Source: Cercozoa sp. M6MM (Eukaryota; Endomyxa: Ascetosporea). Taken from it: a stretch of DNA of 64,000 nucleotides. This document shows, in pieces, positions 12,401 to 24,353 of the stretch; the first letter of the stretch is position 1; each line of letters starts with the position of its first letter. A program made the position numbers and the translations under genes. Where the stretch lies: NCBI GenBank assembly GCA_040357565.1, contig JBDODJ010000037.1; one strand, given 5' to 3'. The notes under the pieces are model-generated. The model had not been told where the DNA came from. It ran no database searches and worked only from the letters and a program-made list of their open reading frames with translations.

Positions 12401-15400
12401 ATTAGCGACCCCAACTTTGCCATCACCAACATTGTCGTGAAGCCGGCTGCGGTATTTTGCCTGGTGAGCCTGTGTGTTGTGTATTTCTGTGTGTTGTGCA
12501 GGCCAGCGCAGCTGCTTCGGCTCTGGATTGGAAGTTCGACAACGATGGCACGCCAATTGGCGCCAATAACATTGAGGCTGGCCGTGCGATCCGCCTGGAG
12601 GTCACGGCGCGTGACACGTACGGCAACCTCATTGTTGCACGTCAGGTGAATGTCACTGTCGACGCGCGCACCGTTGCCGGAAACGTCCAGATCCCGGCGA
12701 CGGCGGCCTTGACTGATGCCAATACCGGCACGGTCACGGTGACGCTCACGCCGACCAAGGCGTCTGCTTCGGATGGCTTGCCTGCCTTCACGGCCACGGT
12801 GACGCTCGCCGACGGTGCCAGTTCAAGTTCGCGTAGCTTCTCGTTTGTCGTGCAGCCCACGACTTTGGACTCGGCGAACAGCGTCGTGACGTTTCCGCAG
12901 ACGGTGACCGCCGGCGAAGAGCTCGTGTTCTCTGTCGAGCCGCGCGACACGTACAACAACAAGCTGTGGTCTCGCCCAGCCGAGTTCGATGGTCTCGACT
13001 TCACAACGGCCGAGTTCCCGATGTGCGCTGACATCAGCGGGCCAGTTGTCCTCGCGGCGGAGGTTCGGGACTACGCCACCACCACGCGCAAGTCGACGTT
13101 CAAATGCACTGCCAAGGTCGCTGCCGATCCGGCGAGCCCTGTCCGCACCGATGTTGTCGTGCGCGACGGTGCCTCTGTCTACGGCACTGGTCAGGTCGCT
13201 GTGTTCGCTGCCGCCACGGACCCGAAGCAGTGCGACGGCTCGCACAACATCAACGGTCAATCGTCGATCTGCGATGTCGCCTCGCTTGGACAGTACAACG
13301 CGCAGGACTTGTCGGTGACCACGCAGACGTTCACGTTCACGGACACGGACGAGTTCGACAACGTGCGCGGCTTGAACTGCAAGGATGCCGATCAGTTTAC
13401 CGCATGTGCCTCTGGAACGTCCTTCACGCTGACTCTAGCGCTGCCTGCCACCGTATCTTTATCTTTGCATTTGTTTGTACTGTGTGTTTAACCGCATCAA
13501 TTCTTTATCTGCGTGTTATGTGTGTGTGTTGACAGGGTGCGACGATTGTAAGCTCGGCGACGCAGACCGCTACGCCTGGCGACTGGCAGTTCGAAGTGGG
13601 TCAGGACAGTGGCAAGCCTCTCGAGACTGGCCTCTGGGACGTGTCACTCAGTCTTGCTGACGGTACGTCCTTCCGTCGTGCCAATGGCAGCGATCTCAAG
13701 ATGGGATTCGAGGTGTTCGCCGGTGACGTGCACGTGTCGGTCACTGGCATCACGTCAGCTGTGATCGAATCGTCGCTCGCTGGCATCATCGCGGGTGACA
13801 AGGCCTCTCTCACGGTCAAGCTTATCGACGAGTGGGGCAACCCGATCGAGGCGCCTGTCGACAAGGTCGAGTTCGAGGTCTACATGTACCTGCACAAGGA
13901 GGGTGCTTCGCCGTACCGCTGCACTGGCGACGTGCCGCCGGAGCTCGGTGCCACCAACTGGACGGCACCGGGTGCGGGTGACATCCAGTACGACGCTTTG
14001 AACAAGCGGTACAAGATCGACTTTGGCGTGCAGCTCGCCAGTGTCTTTGGTGAGCACTACGTCGAGGTGCGCGCGCGTCTCAACTGTGGCGCCAGCAGTC
14101 CGTACTGCCCGGCAGCGCTCGACGCCATGCAGCCCCTGCGTGCCGGCACGTGCTTCAGTCGCCTCCGTGTGACTGCAGGCGCAGTCGACTACGCTTCTGG
14201 CGTGTCCGTCGCTTCTGACTGGGCACTTGAGCAGATGCCGATTCTTAAGACGCAGACGCTAAAGCTCACGGTTTACGACGCTTTCGGCAACGTGTAAGTG
14301 GCCTATTGCTGCGCTTGTACTTGTGGTTTTTGTATGGTTTTTGTACCCTGTAGTGCGCGCCCGGATCCTGACTGTGGTGCGTCGTTACGTCTGGGTGAAA
14401 CAGGCTGTGGCGCCGGTCTTGATGACACTCTCTGTGACATTCATGGTGCCCGCTTGACGCAGCACTGGTGTTCCCAGGCGGCGGATTGCATCGGCTCCTA
14501 CACGCCCGACTACGACGAGTCGCTCGTGCTGTTCCACTGTGATGGCAACGAGCTCGCGCTGCAGGTGCGCGGCGTGACGCCCGTGACTGATGCTGACCGT
14601 CGCTTCACCACGCTCATCTTCAGCAACACCGGACGCACGCAGAAGGTGAACTTCCTTGGCGCTGAGCCGCGCGCGATCACGTTCGTGGCGGGTTCGATCT
14701 TCGCGCCGAAGACGGAGGTGGTGTGTCCCGACGTGGGCACGGCACGTGGCAAGTGTGTCATGGACGCCGATACGAGCTTCTTGAACACGTCGATGGCGTA
14801 CGCCGGTCGCGTTGCGCACTTTAACATGACTATGCGCGACAAGAACGAGCGCACGGTGTTCGACAAGCAGCACGTTTTCGCCCCGATGATCGGTACGCAG
14901 GACCGCGCCGCTGTCTTGTCCGACGCCGCTCGTGGCACAGCCGATATGGTGCAACTCGCGCTCGAGATGAACGAGCAGCGTCTGTCGGACGGTTCGGTGC
15001 GCACGCGCGACTCGCAGTCGACGCTGTACTTCATGCCGCTGTGGCCGGGTGTGCTGTCGATGAACTTCAAGATCACGCAAGAGGACGGCGAGCAGGAGGA
15101 GAACGATCCCAGCGAGGCACTCATGCGGCATGTCGCTGGCACGGGTCAGGGGTCGATCGCTGTGCAGCCGGAGCTGTGCACGGCCACACTCAACGCCACA
15201 AATGCTACTGTCTACGACATTGTCCCGCGCGACTATGTGCGCTGCGTCATTAGCGACAAGTGCGTTGCCGACATCGCCGAGTGTGACAATGCTGAGGATA
15301 AGTCATTTGCCAACATTGCGTCGTGCGTGCAGACCGGCTTCCCCGAATGTCCGTCTCATCCGGTATGCCACTTGTCTTGTAAAACAAATATGTGTGTTGT

Positions 15401-18400
15401 TAGACAAATATGTGTGTTAGGGCCTTTGCGTCCCGGACGGCCTGTGCCCAGAGCCGACGGGTGCTGCGGATGCTTCGCTCTCGCTCAACTGCAAGGACGT
15501 CGCAAGCCACTCGCCCACTCATGCGGCCACAAAGCTTGCTATCGACCTGCACGTCGCGTCGTACGACGACTGTCCGTCGCGTGTGATCTGCCCGGTGGGT
15601 GCCAAGCTGTGTGGCGACGGTCTCACGTGCGTCGGAAACCTCGACACGTGCCCGTTCAACGCGTTCGTCGACGTGATCAAGGCTGACATGCTCTCCAAGG
15701 GCTACAAGGCGTGTGCTGGTGGTCGTTTCGTGCTGCGCAGCGAGGACTGCCCGAGCATGGTGACGTGCGCCGTCAATGAGGTGCTGTGTGGTTCCAACAA
15801 CGAGTGCATCGAGTACGTTGACGCCCTCGCCAGTGGTCAATACAGCGCCACCGCTCTCAAGTGCCAGGAGGTACTGTGCGCGCATTGTCTTGTTAGATGT
15901 ACGTACCTGTATCTGTTTGTTATGTGTGCGTAGATGCCGCGCTACGCCAACGTGACTGACGGCATGTGCCACCTGCCGCCTTCGTCTGGTGGTGTGTCGT
16001 CGGATTGGACGCAAGGCATTGTTTGTCCCACGGGTGAGTGCCGACTCTCGTTCGACCAGTGTCCGACCCTTTCGACGTGCGCACGTGGCGAAACCAAGGT
16101 AGCCCCCCCCCCTCGTTATTGTAGTATGATTTGTGTATTTGCGCAGTGCGCCGATGGCAACTGCGTCGTTGGCGGTCTTGCGGCTTGTGAGAACAGCAAT
16201 GCGATGGCCTGTCTGCCTGGCCAGTACAAGTGCAGCAACGGCATGTGCGCCGGTAACTCGCTGCTGTGCCCGGCCGCCACGTTGTGTCCGGCCAACACGG
16301 TCAAATGCGACGACGGCTCGTGTGCGTCGTCGGTGCGCCAGTGCCCGCTTGCGAGCGAGTACGTGTGCGAGAACGGCGAGTTCCGCTGTCCGCACTCGAA
16401 CCAGTGCGTGAGCTCTCTCGCCGAGTGTGCCGTGCAGGCTTCGTGTCCGTTTGAGCGCCCTGTGCGCTGTGCCGACGGTGCGTGCCGTGCCACTGCCGCC
16501 GAGTGCGCTGCGCAGACAGGTGCGCTTTCTCCTTTTGGCTTGTGTGTGTGGCATGCGTCATACACCTATTCACCCATGTTTCTTGAAAACAGGTAGCTGC
16601 CCGGCCAAGGCGCCGCTCCGCTGCTCTGATGGCTCGTGCCGCACGTCGTTTGCTCAGTGCTCGGCTCTGCCCGCGTGTATTTTTCTGCCTTGTGTACTTG
16701 TGTGGACTGGTGTATAGCGAATTTGCATAGGCCCTGAGGACATGAGTTTCCGTTGCCCGGATGGCTCTTGCCGTCCCGACTTCAACATGTGCATGCAGGA
16801 GGCCGCTCCCGAGGAGACTGGCAGCTGCGCCGCCGACGAAGTGCGATGCGCCACCGGCCACTGCGCGAAGTCGTTGGGTCTGTGCCCGCAGGTGCCCACT
16901 TGCCCGCCTGGCCGCACGCTGTGCTACGACATGTCGTGCCGCTCGCCCGAGAACTGCGCCCGTGACAACCTGAACGAGCAGCGTCCGACGGTGCGCGACC
17001 TGCAGTACCTGCCCGTGTTGCTGAGCAAGCGCGAGTATGTCGTGTGCCCCAACGGTGTGTCTGACTCTTGGTGTTCGGCTTGACTGGCGATTGTCTACAT
17101 GTGGGATGTTATAGGCATTTCGCGTCGCAAGAAACTTGCGGACTGCCCAACTGGCATGGTGTGCCCGAAGGACCGCCCTGTGCTGTGCTTCGACAACACG
17201 TGTCGTGCATCGTTCGAGGAGTGTCCCACTCTGGATGAGGGCAAGGCCGAGTGCGAACTCGAGCCGGCCGGTGAGTCGCTCAAGTTCGCTCGCTGTCCCG
17301 ATGGCTCGTGTGCGTCGACACGCTCGTTCCGTTGCACGGAGGGCGTGACTTGTCGTCCTGACGAGTTCCTGTGCTCTGATAACACGTGTCGCAAGTCGCC
17401 TGAGGATTGTGTGGCGCCACCGGCCTGCCCGGAGGGCACCTTCTTCTGCGCCGGTACGGGTACCTGTCTCAGTGATCGCCGTGGCTGCCAGGACGTGTAC
17501 GTGTCGGCGCCCGTCAGCGCCGAGGCGCCTGTGCGCTGCGCCAACGGAGACTCGGTCGCTTCTGTCGCTGAGTGCCCGAGCAGTGTGTCAACTGCGATCT
17601 CTGGTTCGGGTAACCCGCATTGGGGCTGCCCGCGTCCGCAGGACTTCCGCTGTCCCGATGGTACCTCCTGTCTCTCTGTGTTTGGTGTGCTGCAGAGTCG
17701 AAATTTGACTGCTGCTTAGGCTCGTGCTCGCACCTGGGTTGCGAAGGCCGCGACCGCCAGTGCAGCTCGCTGTCGGCGGAGCAGCTAGATAAGGTGGCTG
17801 CAATCTTCGAGGATGGTGGTCTGTCGGCTGATGCACAGCGTCTCGCCGTACGAAAGCTGCTTCCCGGTGTGGACGTGCCGCAATTCCCGTTCACGTGTGG
17901 CAACGGTGCGTGTGCGCCGCGTCCGTCGGAGTGTGCGCGATCCAACGGCTGTCCGTTTGACCGCCCGGTGCGTTGTGGCAATGGCGCGTGTGTTAGCGAC
18001 TCGGGCAAGTGCGCCAACCACCTTGGCGTGGACCAGTCGGACAGCAACCGCTGCGTGTGTCACAAGGAGCCGGGTGCCGAGTTGAAGATCGGCGCTGCCG
18101 ATGACATCATGGAGATCCTGAACGAGCTCGCCGACGGCGACTGCACGCAGCGTTGTGAGAACGGCATGTGCGTGCCGCCCGGCCACGCGACGCTCAAGTG
18201 CTCCGCGCTGCCGCGCTGTCCGGCCTGGCAGCCCGTGCGCTGCTGGAACGGCCTGTGCGTGGAGACGTCGGCGTTGTGCCCGCTCGCCTTTGACTCCAAC
18301 GCCGACGAGCAGTGCAAGGACCCGGCCAAGCCTGTGGCTTGCGCTGACGGTACCTGTCGCGCCAGTGGTGAGCTGTGCGGTTCGATCTCGCAGTGTCCAC

Positions 18401-21368
18401 TCAGAATCAAGGTAGGCACCTTCTGCTGTGTCGGCTTGTCACCATGAGTTATTGTGACTGTATTGGTTATGCATAGAGTGGCACCAAGGCTACCAAGACG
18501 TACCGATGCCCGGACGGCCACTGCACCGCAGATCTTTCGGATTGTGGCGTGTCTGAATACGGCACGTGCGATCCGGACTCGGTGCGCAATAAGGTGTGCC
18601 CGCCCGGCCTGCTGGTCGATACGCTGCGTAGCTGCGTGCCTGGCAGTAGCTCGTCGTGCATCCAGGTGCACGGCGGCATGTGCGTGGCCGACCTGTCCGA
18701 CTGTCTGAAGATTGAGAACTCATGTCCTCTGCGTCTGCCGGAGAAGGTATGTCATGACAGTTTTCCGTTTATGTCTGTGTGCCTGTCTGTGCGATGCATT
18801 TTGTGTAGCTTGAGAGCGGTGAATGCGCCAAGAATTCGACTTCGCCGCCCATTATCGACGTTGGTAGCGCCAACGGCTGCGACGACGGCTACGTGCGCTG
18901 TCCGTTCGGCGAGTGTGTTCCGACTGGTCAGCTCACGCAGTGCTTAGCGCCGGTACCAAGCTTCTCGGCTTCGCCTGGCGACGGCGAGACGGTGTGCGTC
19001 AACAGCGGCAACGTGACGAGCCTGGACTCCTACGGCGACGAGTGCCTCACAGTGCAGAACTGTCCGGTCGACAAGCCGTTCCTCTGCGCCGACCAGAGTG
19101 GCAACTCGGGCCAGCGCGTGTGCAAGCAGTACCCGAGTAGTGTCTCTGGTGTGCGTCTGCCCGGTGTGCTGTCGGCCATCACGAGCAGTCACGTCTGTGA
19201 CGTGGCGGTGGTGTGCGACGAGGCGCGCCCGTTCCGCTGCGCTGACGGCACGTGCGCCGTGTCGTCCGAGTTCTGCTCTGCCATGGTGTGCCCGTTCGGT
19301 ACGGTGCGTCACCCGACGACGCTTCAGTGCGTGCCGCAGAGTGAGGTGACGTTGCTCGCCACGGGCGACGAGATGCCGGTGTGCCCGCCCGGTGCGCCTG
19401 TCATGTGCAGCAACGGTCTCTGTGTCAGCGACGGTCTCGAATGCCCGGTAAATGCCGTTTGTTCTCCCTGTTACACACGTCGTCTGTTGTTGACTCGTTG
19501 ATTTGCGTGTCGCACGCAGTCGGAGCAGCAGCTCGCTCGCCTGCGCGGTGGTTTGACATGCGCGGCCGATCAAGTGCGCTGTGTCGACGGCTACTGCGCC
19601 AATAACAACGCCGAGTGCGTGAGTCGCACTGATCGCGGCATTCGCAAGAATCGCTCGTCGCCGGAGGTAACCTTGGTCTTCGTGTGTCTGTCTGTGACGT
19701 GTGTCTGTGATTCATTACTGTACCGACTGCGACTGGTGTATGTGCTTGCAGGCAACGGCCCGTGCTGGCTTCTGCCCGTACATCTGCAGCGACGGCATGT
19801 GCGTCGAGCACTCGTCGCTCTGTCCGATGACGGAGGCGTGCCCGGCTTCGCGTCCGCTGCGCTGTCCCGACGGCGCGTGCGTCGCCGTTGATTCCTTGAC
19901 GGGCAACTCCGACGTGAGCAGTCTCATCAGCTCCCTGTGTGCCAACAATCAGCCGACCGACTCGTGCTCGGGTGCCTTCCTCTGTGTGTGTGACTTGTGT
20001 GACTTGTGTGATGCCACTGTCGTCATGTAGGTGATGAGGTGCGCTGTGCCCATGACGGCGTGTGCCGCACGGTGGCCGAGTGCAAGGAGATTGGCTCGTT
20101 CGGCTGCTCAGGCAGCACGGCGCTGCAGTGCCCGGACGGCACGTGCGCTGCCAACACGGAGGAGTGCTTCGTGGGCGGTGCCCTGAAGTCGCGCGAGCGC
20201 TGGCTGCGCTACGAGAAGTCCGAGTCGGTGACGGTGTCGCTGCCGGTGTCAGCCGACGCCTCCTTTAGCGCCGCCGAGCGCGACGGCGAGTCGGTGCTCC
20301 GCATCGCGGCCGTGAGCGGCTCGCTGCAGCAGCAGGACGGCTCGGTGTCGCAGGCGCAGTTCTTCGTGCGCCCGGTGCCGACGTCGGATCTGAAGCCGTA
20401 CTACTCGCTGGTGCACTTCTCGCGCCGCGTGGACCTCGGCGACGTCACGACGCTCGAGCAGAAGGTGGACGCGATCGAGCTGCCGTTTGACCGCTCGGTG
20501 ATGTCGGTGCCGTTCCAGTGCTTTGTCGAGGGCAGCACGGTGCAGCCCTTCGCTGTGCCGCTGACTGTGCGCGCCGTGATCGACCGTGACATTGTTGCGT
20601 CGCAGGTGTGTTGTCTCGTGACTGCACTGACGACATGTTGGTGTATGTGTCGGTGTTGTTGCTGCAGGGTGTTCTTAAGTACTCGGATGAGCTCGTTCAT
20701 GACGAGGATGTGTGTCTGGCTCGACTGGACGAGGCTCGTGGCACGTGGGTGTGCGAGTCCTTCGGCGTCGCCAAGGTCACGGGCGACACAGTGGAGTCGC
20801 AGCTCTCGACGTGCCGCGGTGAGCAGGGCGCCGTCTTTGCCTTTGTGTTCGCTCCCAAGCCGATCGACGTTGAGCTCGATCTGGGCAGCAACTGGTGGGG
20901 TGACAACTGGGGCTGGTTCCTCATGATCATTCTGATCCCGGTGCTCGTCCTCGGCGTGCTGGGCTACTGCATCTTCCGCTGCAGTCGCTACCGCGGCAAG
21001 TACCACCGCGAGCGTGATGAGGTCGAGGACGCCAACGCGCAACTTGACGAGATCGTCGAAGGTGACGAAGAAGGCATCGCTCACTTTGGTCAGCTCGGTC
21101 CCGGCACACACGTGCAGTCGAACCCGCTGGCGGCAGCGCAGCTTGACCCGCGCGAGGCTGAACTTGAAGAGGAGCGTAAGCGCATGAAGGGTATTGCTAC
21201 CTGTGCGTCTGTGTTTGTGTCAAACATACCTTGACACGTGTAGATGAGCTTGAGCGTCAACGACAAGAGACGCGATTGGCGCAGCAAGACATCGAGCTCG
21301 CCGACGACAGCATGTTCGAGCACCGTGTTGAGCTAGGCGGCGCGCAGATGGACCGTCGAAACGTCTAG
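6498..21368 (+). CDS. Giant type I membrane receptor: lectin domain, filamin-like repeats, Cys-rich repeats
   Basis: Thirty-one exons give one frame of about 4,320 residues with all phases agreeing: 6498-6537, 6597-6877, 6931-7647, 7708-7908, 7998-8180, 8252-8938, 9037-9165, 9223-9628, 9690-9991, 10056-10268, 10331-10618, 10681-11814, 11878-12133, 12189-12451, 12502-13452, 13536-14293, 14354-15362, 15421-15870, 15934-16098, 16147-16519, 16593-16676, 16731-17054, 17115-17660, 17720-18411, 18477-18746, 18809-19447, 19520-19666, 19752-19971, 20031-20605, 20668-21202, 21244-21368. Domains in order: signal peptide (1-20, MWRRFVLGLAALSG...); Ig/cadherin-like and PA14-like beta regions (about 25-520); legume-type lectin (about 525-780; 'LAIEFDYEV', 'DPNYHHISI', closing 'AYFGLMTG'); about ten filamin/Ig-like units marked by D-x-x-G-N (about 800-2450); about 28-30 C-x-[DN]-G-x-C repeats (about 2600-3900); a beta-rich juxtamembrane part; one membrane helix ('WFLMIILIPVLVLGVLGYCI', coded about 20918-20977); and a cytoplasmic tail of about 110 residues with a charged, probably coiled stretch. 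Probable role: carbohydrate-binding adhesion, feeding or recognition receptor (inferred). Confidence 0.85.
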
Positions 21369-21554
21369 ACGAGACCCTACTGCGGACGGACAAACACTCG
21401 CTACTAGGATGCACATGAGGTCTCGCTTCTGAGCTATTGTATTTGCCACAAATAATACTATATCGAATTGAATTCATTCACCGATGATTTAAAAAAACGA
21501 TCCTGGTGCAGGGAAACTACATGGTTGGTTTCCTAGAAGACTCGACTGACTAAC

Positions 21555-22916
21555 TTAACCAAAAAAACGATCAGCGTACGTCGGTAGAAATCGAATTAAT
21601 GATGCACTTGTGCGTGGCCGGACGTAGCTTAGTGGCAAGAGACGAGAAGAAATCACCAAACGGCGAGCAGGTCGTGAAGCATACTGCCTATCCGTGCGAA
21701 CGTGACGGCTTGAATTTCGTTGGACTCGTTGGACTGCGCAGACCAAAACAGGACACTTTGAGTGAGAACTGGAGGGAGTAGCAGCGAGTACGGCAGCGCG
21801 TCGACGATCGTCGCCACTGATTGGTGTGTCCGAGGGAATACTCGGAGGATCCGATGGCCTATGCACGCACGCCATACAGTGTACGCACAAATGTGAACAT
21901 GCATAGACAGCATACGACGAAGGCGAGGACGTTGACTTGTTGTCTGTCATCAACATGCCCATGACGCCTCGTGCAATCACACCTGTGCGCGTGCGCGTTG
22001 CTAAGACATGCTTAAATTTGCGGACGGAGTTGGACAGATACCAAGAAGAATGCCGATTTTCTGTTTTCGTGGCACCGAAGGTGCCCACACCCAGATTCTG
22101 CACAAGCGTGAGCATTCAGAAACAGTGGATGCAACAGTTACAAAGAAAAAGTGTGTGCTTGGTACAGTCCGAAAATGCCAAGGGCAAAACCGATCGCGAA
22201 CCCGCACTGCTCACACATAGAGAAGACCATGAGGCGGCACAAATGAGAAAGGTTGCATATCAGTACAGCAACGAGCGCCGCTGATGAAGGTTCGTGCTCT
22301 GGCGAGGCCGTCAGCACTGTCTGCGCACACGACAAGCACTCACCCATAATAAAGCAGTACACCCAAGTGCGAAAAAAGAAAGCACCTGTGCCTCCATATC
22401 AAGTTGCGCCGCAAGTCGACGAGCCACTTGCTCGTCTTGATCCGTTTCATCATCGTCGGCCTACACTCAGCAACAAAGCGATGCAGGCACATCGAGAAGT
22501 CATCCAACGCAGGGCAGGTAATACCGGCTGTGGCTGCGTTGGTTCCTGCTGCTGCTGCTGCTGGAGCGAGCCAGGGGCGCCCACGGAGGCGTGCAGTGTC
22601 ACGCTCATCTTGTTTGTGATGTTAACATTCTCGTCGTTACTAGTGCTACTGATGCACATATCACGCAGGACGTCGCTGTCCGGGAGTACGCGACCTTGTC
22701 TGTATTTGTACAGAGAATTTGTACGTCTCTTTGCAAGAGCAAGCCAGACTATACCGAATGAGTCGTACGCGGCGTCGCTGCGACAGTTCTGCCGCAAAGA
22801 AATGCTCGCGAACTTCTGCCACCTGCGAACAGGAAGAAACACTATTCGTCCACACACGAGTACACGCAACGGTGAGCACAACTTGCCGAGGCAGAGGCCG
22901 GGAACTTGGCGCTCAT
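21555..22916 (-). CDS. Ubiquitin-like domain membrane protein, Dsc3/TMUB (DUF2407)-like
   Basis: Spliced on the minus strand from 22916-22866, 22822-22755, 22699-22525, 22460-22386, 22320-22267, 22206-22166, 22097-22042 and 21982 downward; phases agree at each join. The N-terminus is a ubiquitin-like fold: 'VAEVREHFFAAEL', 'RVRLIRQGRVLPD', 'LRDM', matching the [VL]-x-x-[LI]-x-x-G-[RK] strand of the TMUB and Dsc3 families. A Gln/Pro linker and an acidic helix ('DDDETDQDEQVARRLAAQL') follow. Then come two closely spaced membrane segments: 'CGFAIGFALGIFGLIWVW', then 'RKQKIGILLG', the layout of Dsc3-type proteins. In fungi Dsc3 belongs to a Golgi/ER membrane ubiquitin-ligase complex; TMUB proteins act in ER quality control. 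The C-terminal end is uncertain: the frame stays open to 21555, but a shorter form ending after the second membrane segment is possible. Confidence 0.65.
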
Positions 22917-23338
22917 TTCATCGTGCTGTGGCCTCAGAACGCGTACCTCTACTTCGGCTGCTTGGAATTAAAAACATTGAACCCAAAAATCGAGTGTACG
23001 CGATGAAAAAGCGGGACACGGGACAGTATTTACATGGTTGCTGTGTTAATTCAACATCGCGATCCTCAATCTCGACAATTCGCTCATAGCGAGCGGTCTG
23101 GCCCATTTGGCGAGTCACACGCACTGCAGGCACGCGCGAGCGCACACTTGATGGCAGCAGAACTCTTCCTTTGTCAATCGACTCTGGACGCATTTATTTT
23201 TGGCAGCCCCAGGGAAGTTTGATGTTGTCCGAACGTTTCGTTTCCCTGCGAGCAGCTAAAATACAAAAAAATTTGATCTAACAATGAACTTTGCTCGTGG
23301 AAAAGGCAGCTGAGAGTCCCTCGGTACGACAAAGGATA
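22917..23338. promoter_or_regulatory. Intergenic region between divergent genes
   Basis: This stretch lies between the start of the ubiquitin-like membrane protein (-) and that of the DRC8-like gene (+), so it should carry both promoters. A minus-strand ORF of 91 codons (22918-23193) is present. Joining it to the downstream exon through the best donor (phase 1) creates a stop codon, so I do not annotate it. No other gene seen. Confidence 0.35.
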
Positions 23339-24077
23339 ATGTCAGTGCCCAACGTGCCCGACACCTCGAAAGCCAGCACTGGTGAGACCAGCGAGCAGGT
23401 TCCAGAAATAATAATAGAAGAGAAGATAAGACAGAGTGCTGCCCTCTTAAAAATCAAGGTAAAAAGAAACACAGGTTAAGAATGTTGTTCCTTAAATCTA
23501 GGCAGAACACCATCGCAAAGTTTGACCCGGAGCAATCCGGGATCGTCCCCGCGAGTGATGTGGGGAGCTTTCTCCGCTGCCTTGGGATGAACCCATCAAA
23601 GGTTGATATACGTCATGAGGTACTGCCTTCGCTTCGTGAGTCAAGTGCTTCGACGCTCATTGAAACCGAGAGACTTGCCACGGAGGCTTTGGGCTTGCTC
23701 GAGCAAGAACGGTTCCAGCTTACTCCCCCCGAGGGTTTGATAGACGCGTTTCGAATTATCGACCAAGACGATTTAGGGTACATCCCCGAAAAACAGGTAC
23801 CTTTACTCGTAGCTAGCTCACTATGCTTTTCTGGTACACACTGTCAAGCAAGTTTACTGCGTTGGCATTCAGCTGGTCAAGCTGCTGTGCGCAGGCGAGG
23901 ATGGATTCGATGACGATGAAGTTATCGAATTCCTCGCTGCCGCGTATCTTATCTTGTTCTATCGATATTCACGTGCATTTGTAAAGTGAAGGCAGGCGCA
24001 GCAATGACGGCAACATCTACTACAAAGAATACGTGAGCGACTGCTTCCCTCGCCACCGTTTTTGCAACGGCAGTTGA
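23339..24077 (+). CDS. DRC8: EF-hand protein of the axonemal nexin-dynein regulatory complex, DRC8/EFCAB2-like
   Basis: Four exons are read: 23339-23458 (the ATG gives 'MSVPNVPDTSKAST'); a second from about 23508 ('NTIAKFDPEQSGIVPASDVG') to about 23797 ('FRIIDQDDLGYIPEKQ'); a third from about 23874 ('LVKLLCAGEDGFDDDEVIEF'); and a last one from about 24002 ('NDGNIYYKEYVSD') to the TGA at 24075-24077. The order of pseudo-EF-hand (FDPEQSG...V), linker, EF-hand (DQDDLGYI) and a final G-x-I-x-Y-x-x-Y hand is that of calmodulin-like DRC8 (EFCAB2), which docks in the nexin link of motile cilia. Length, about 160-170 residues, fits. The loops lack a full set of Ca2+ ligands, so strong calcium binding is doubtful. 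Its presence implies that the organism builds a motile flagellum. Confidence 0.7.
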
Positions 24078-24353
24078 CGACGGCAAAACTTGGGGGGGGG
24101 GATTCATAGTCCGCAATACCGGTAAACATGCCAGTTCGTAGCTTCCAGTTAGTACAACTGGGGAACCCACCCCTTTCGGGCGGCCCAATTTTTGAGCCGA
24201 AAACCTTGATCCAAAAAAGATATTGTGTTTGGTCAGCACAACTAAGTTAGCAGGTTTGATTTGTAGAGGCGTTGTGCCTAAGTTACTGTGAGTTGCGGAG
24301 CGTTAAAATAAGCGCGATCGGCCTGGTGTGCGTTAAAAATATCTTGATTCTTC

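Noticed and set aside
21622..21700. tRNA-like D-arm (GTAGCTTAGTGGCAAGAG)
   Set aside because: No matching T-arm (GGTTC-A) or acceptor stem follows; probably chance.
22918..23193. 91-codon minus-strand ORF as a first exon of the ubiquitin-like gene
   Set aside because: Using its best donor creates a stop codon at the junction; the ATG at 22916 gives a clean start instead.
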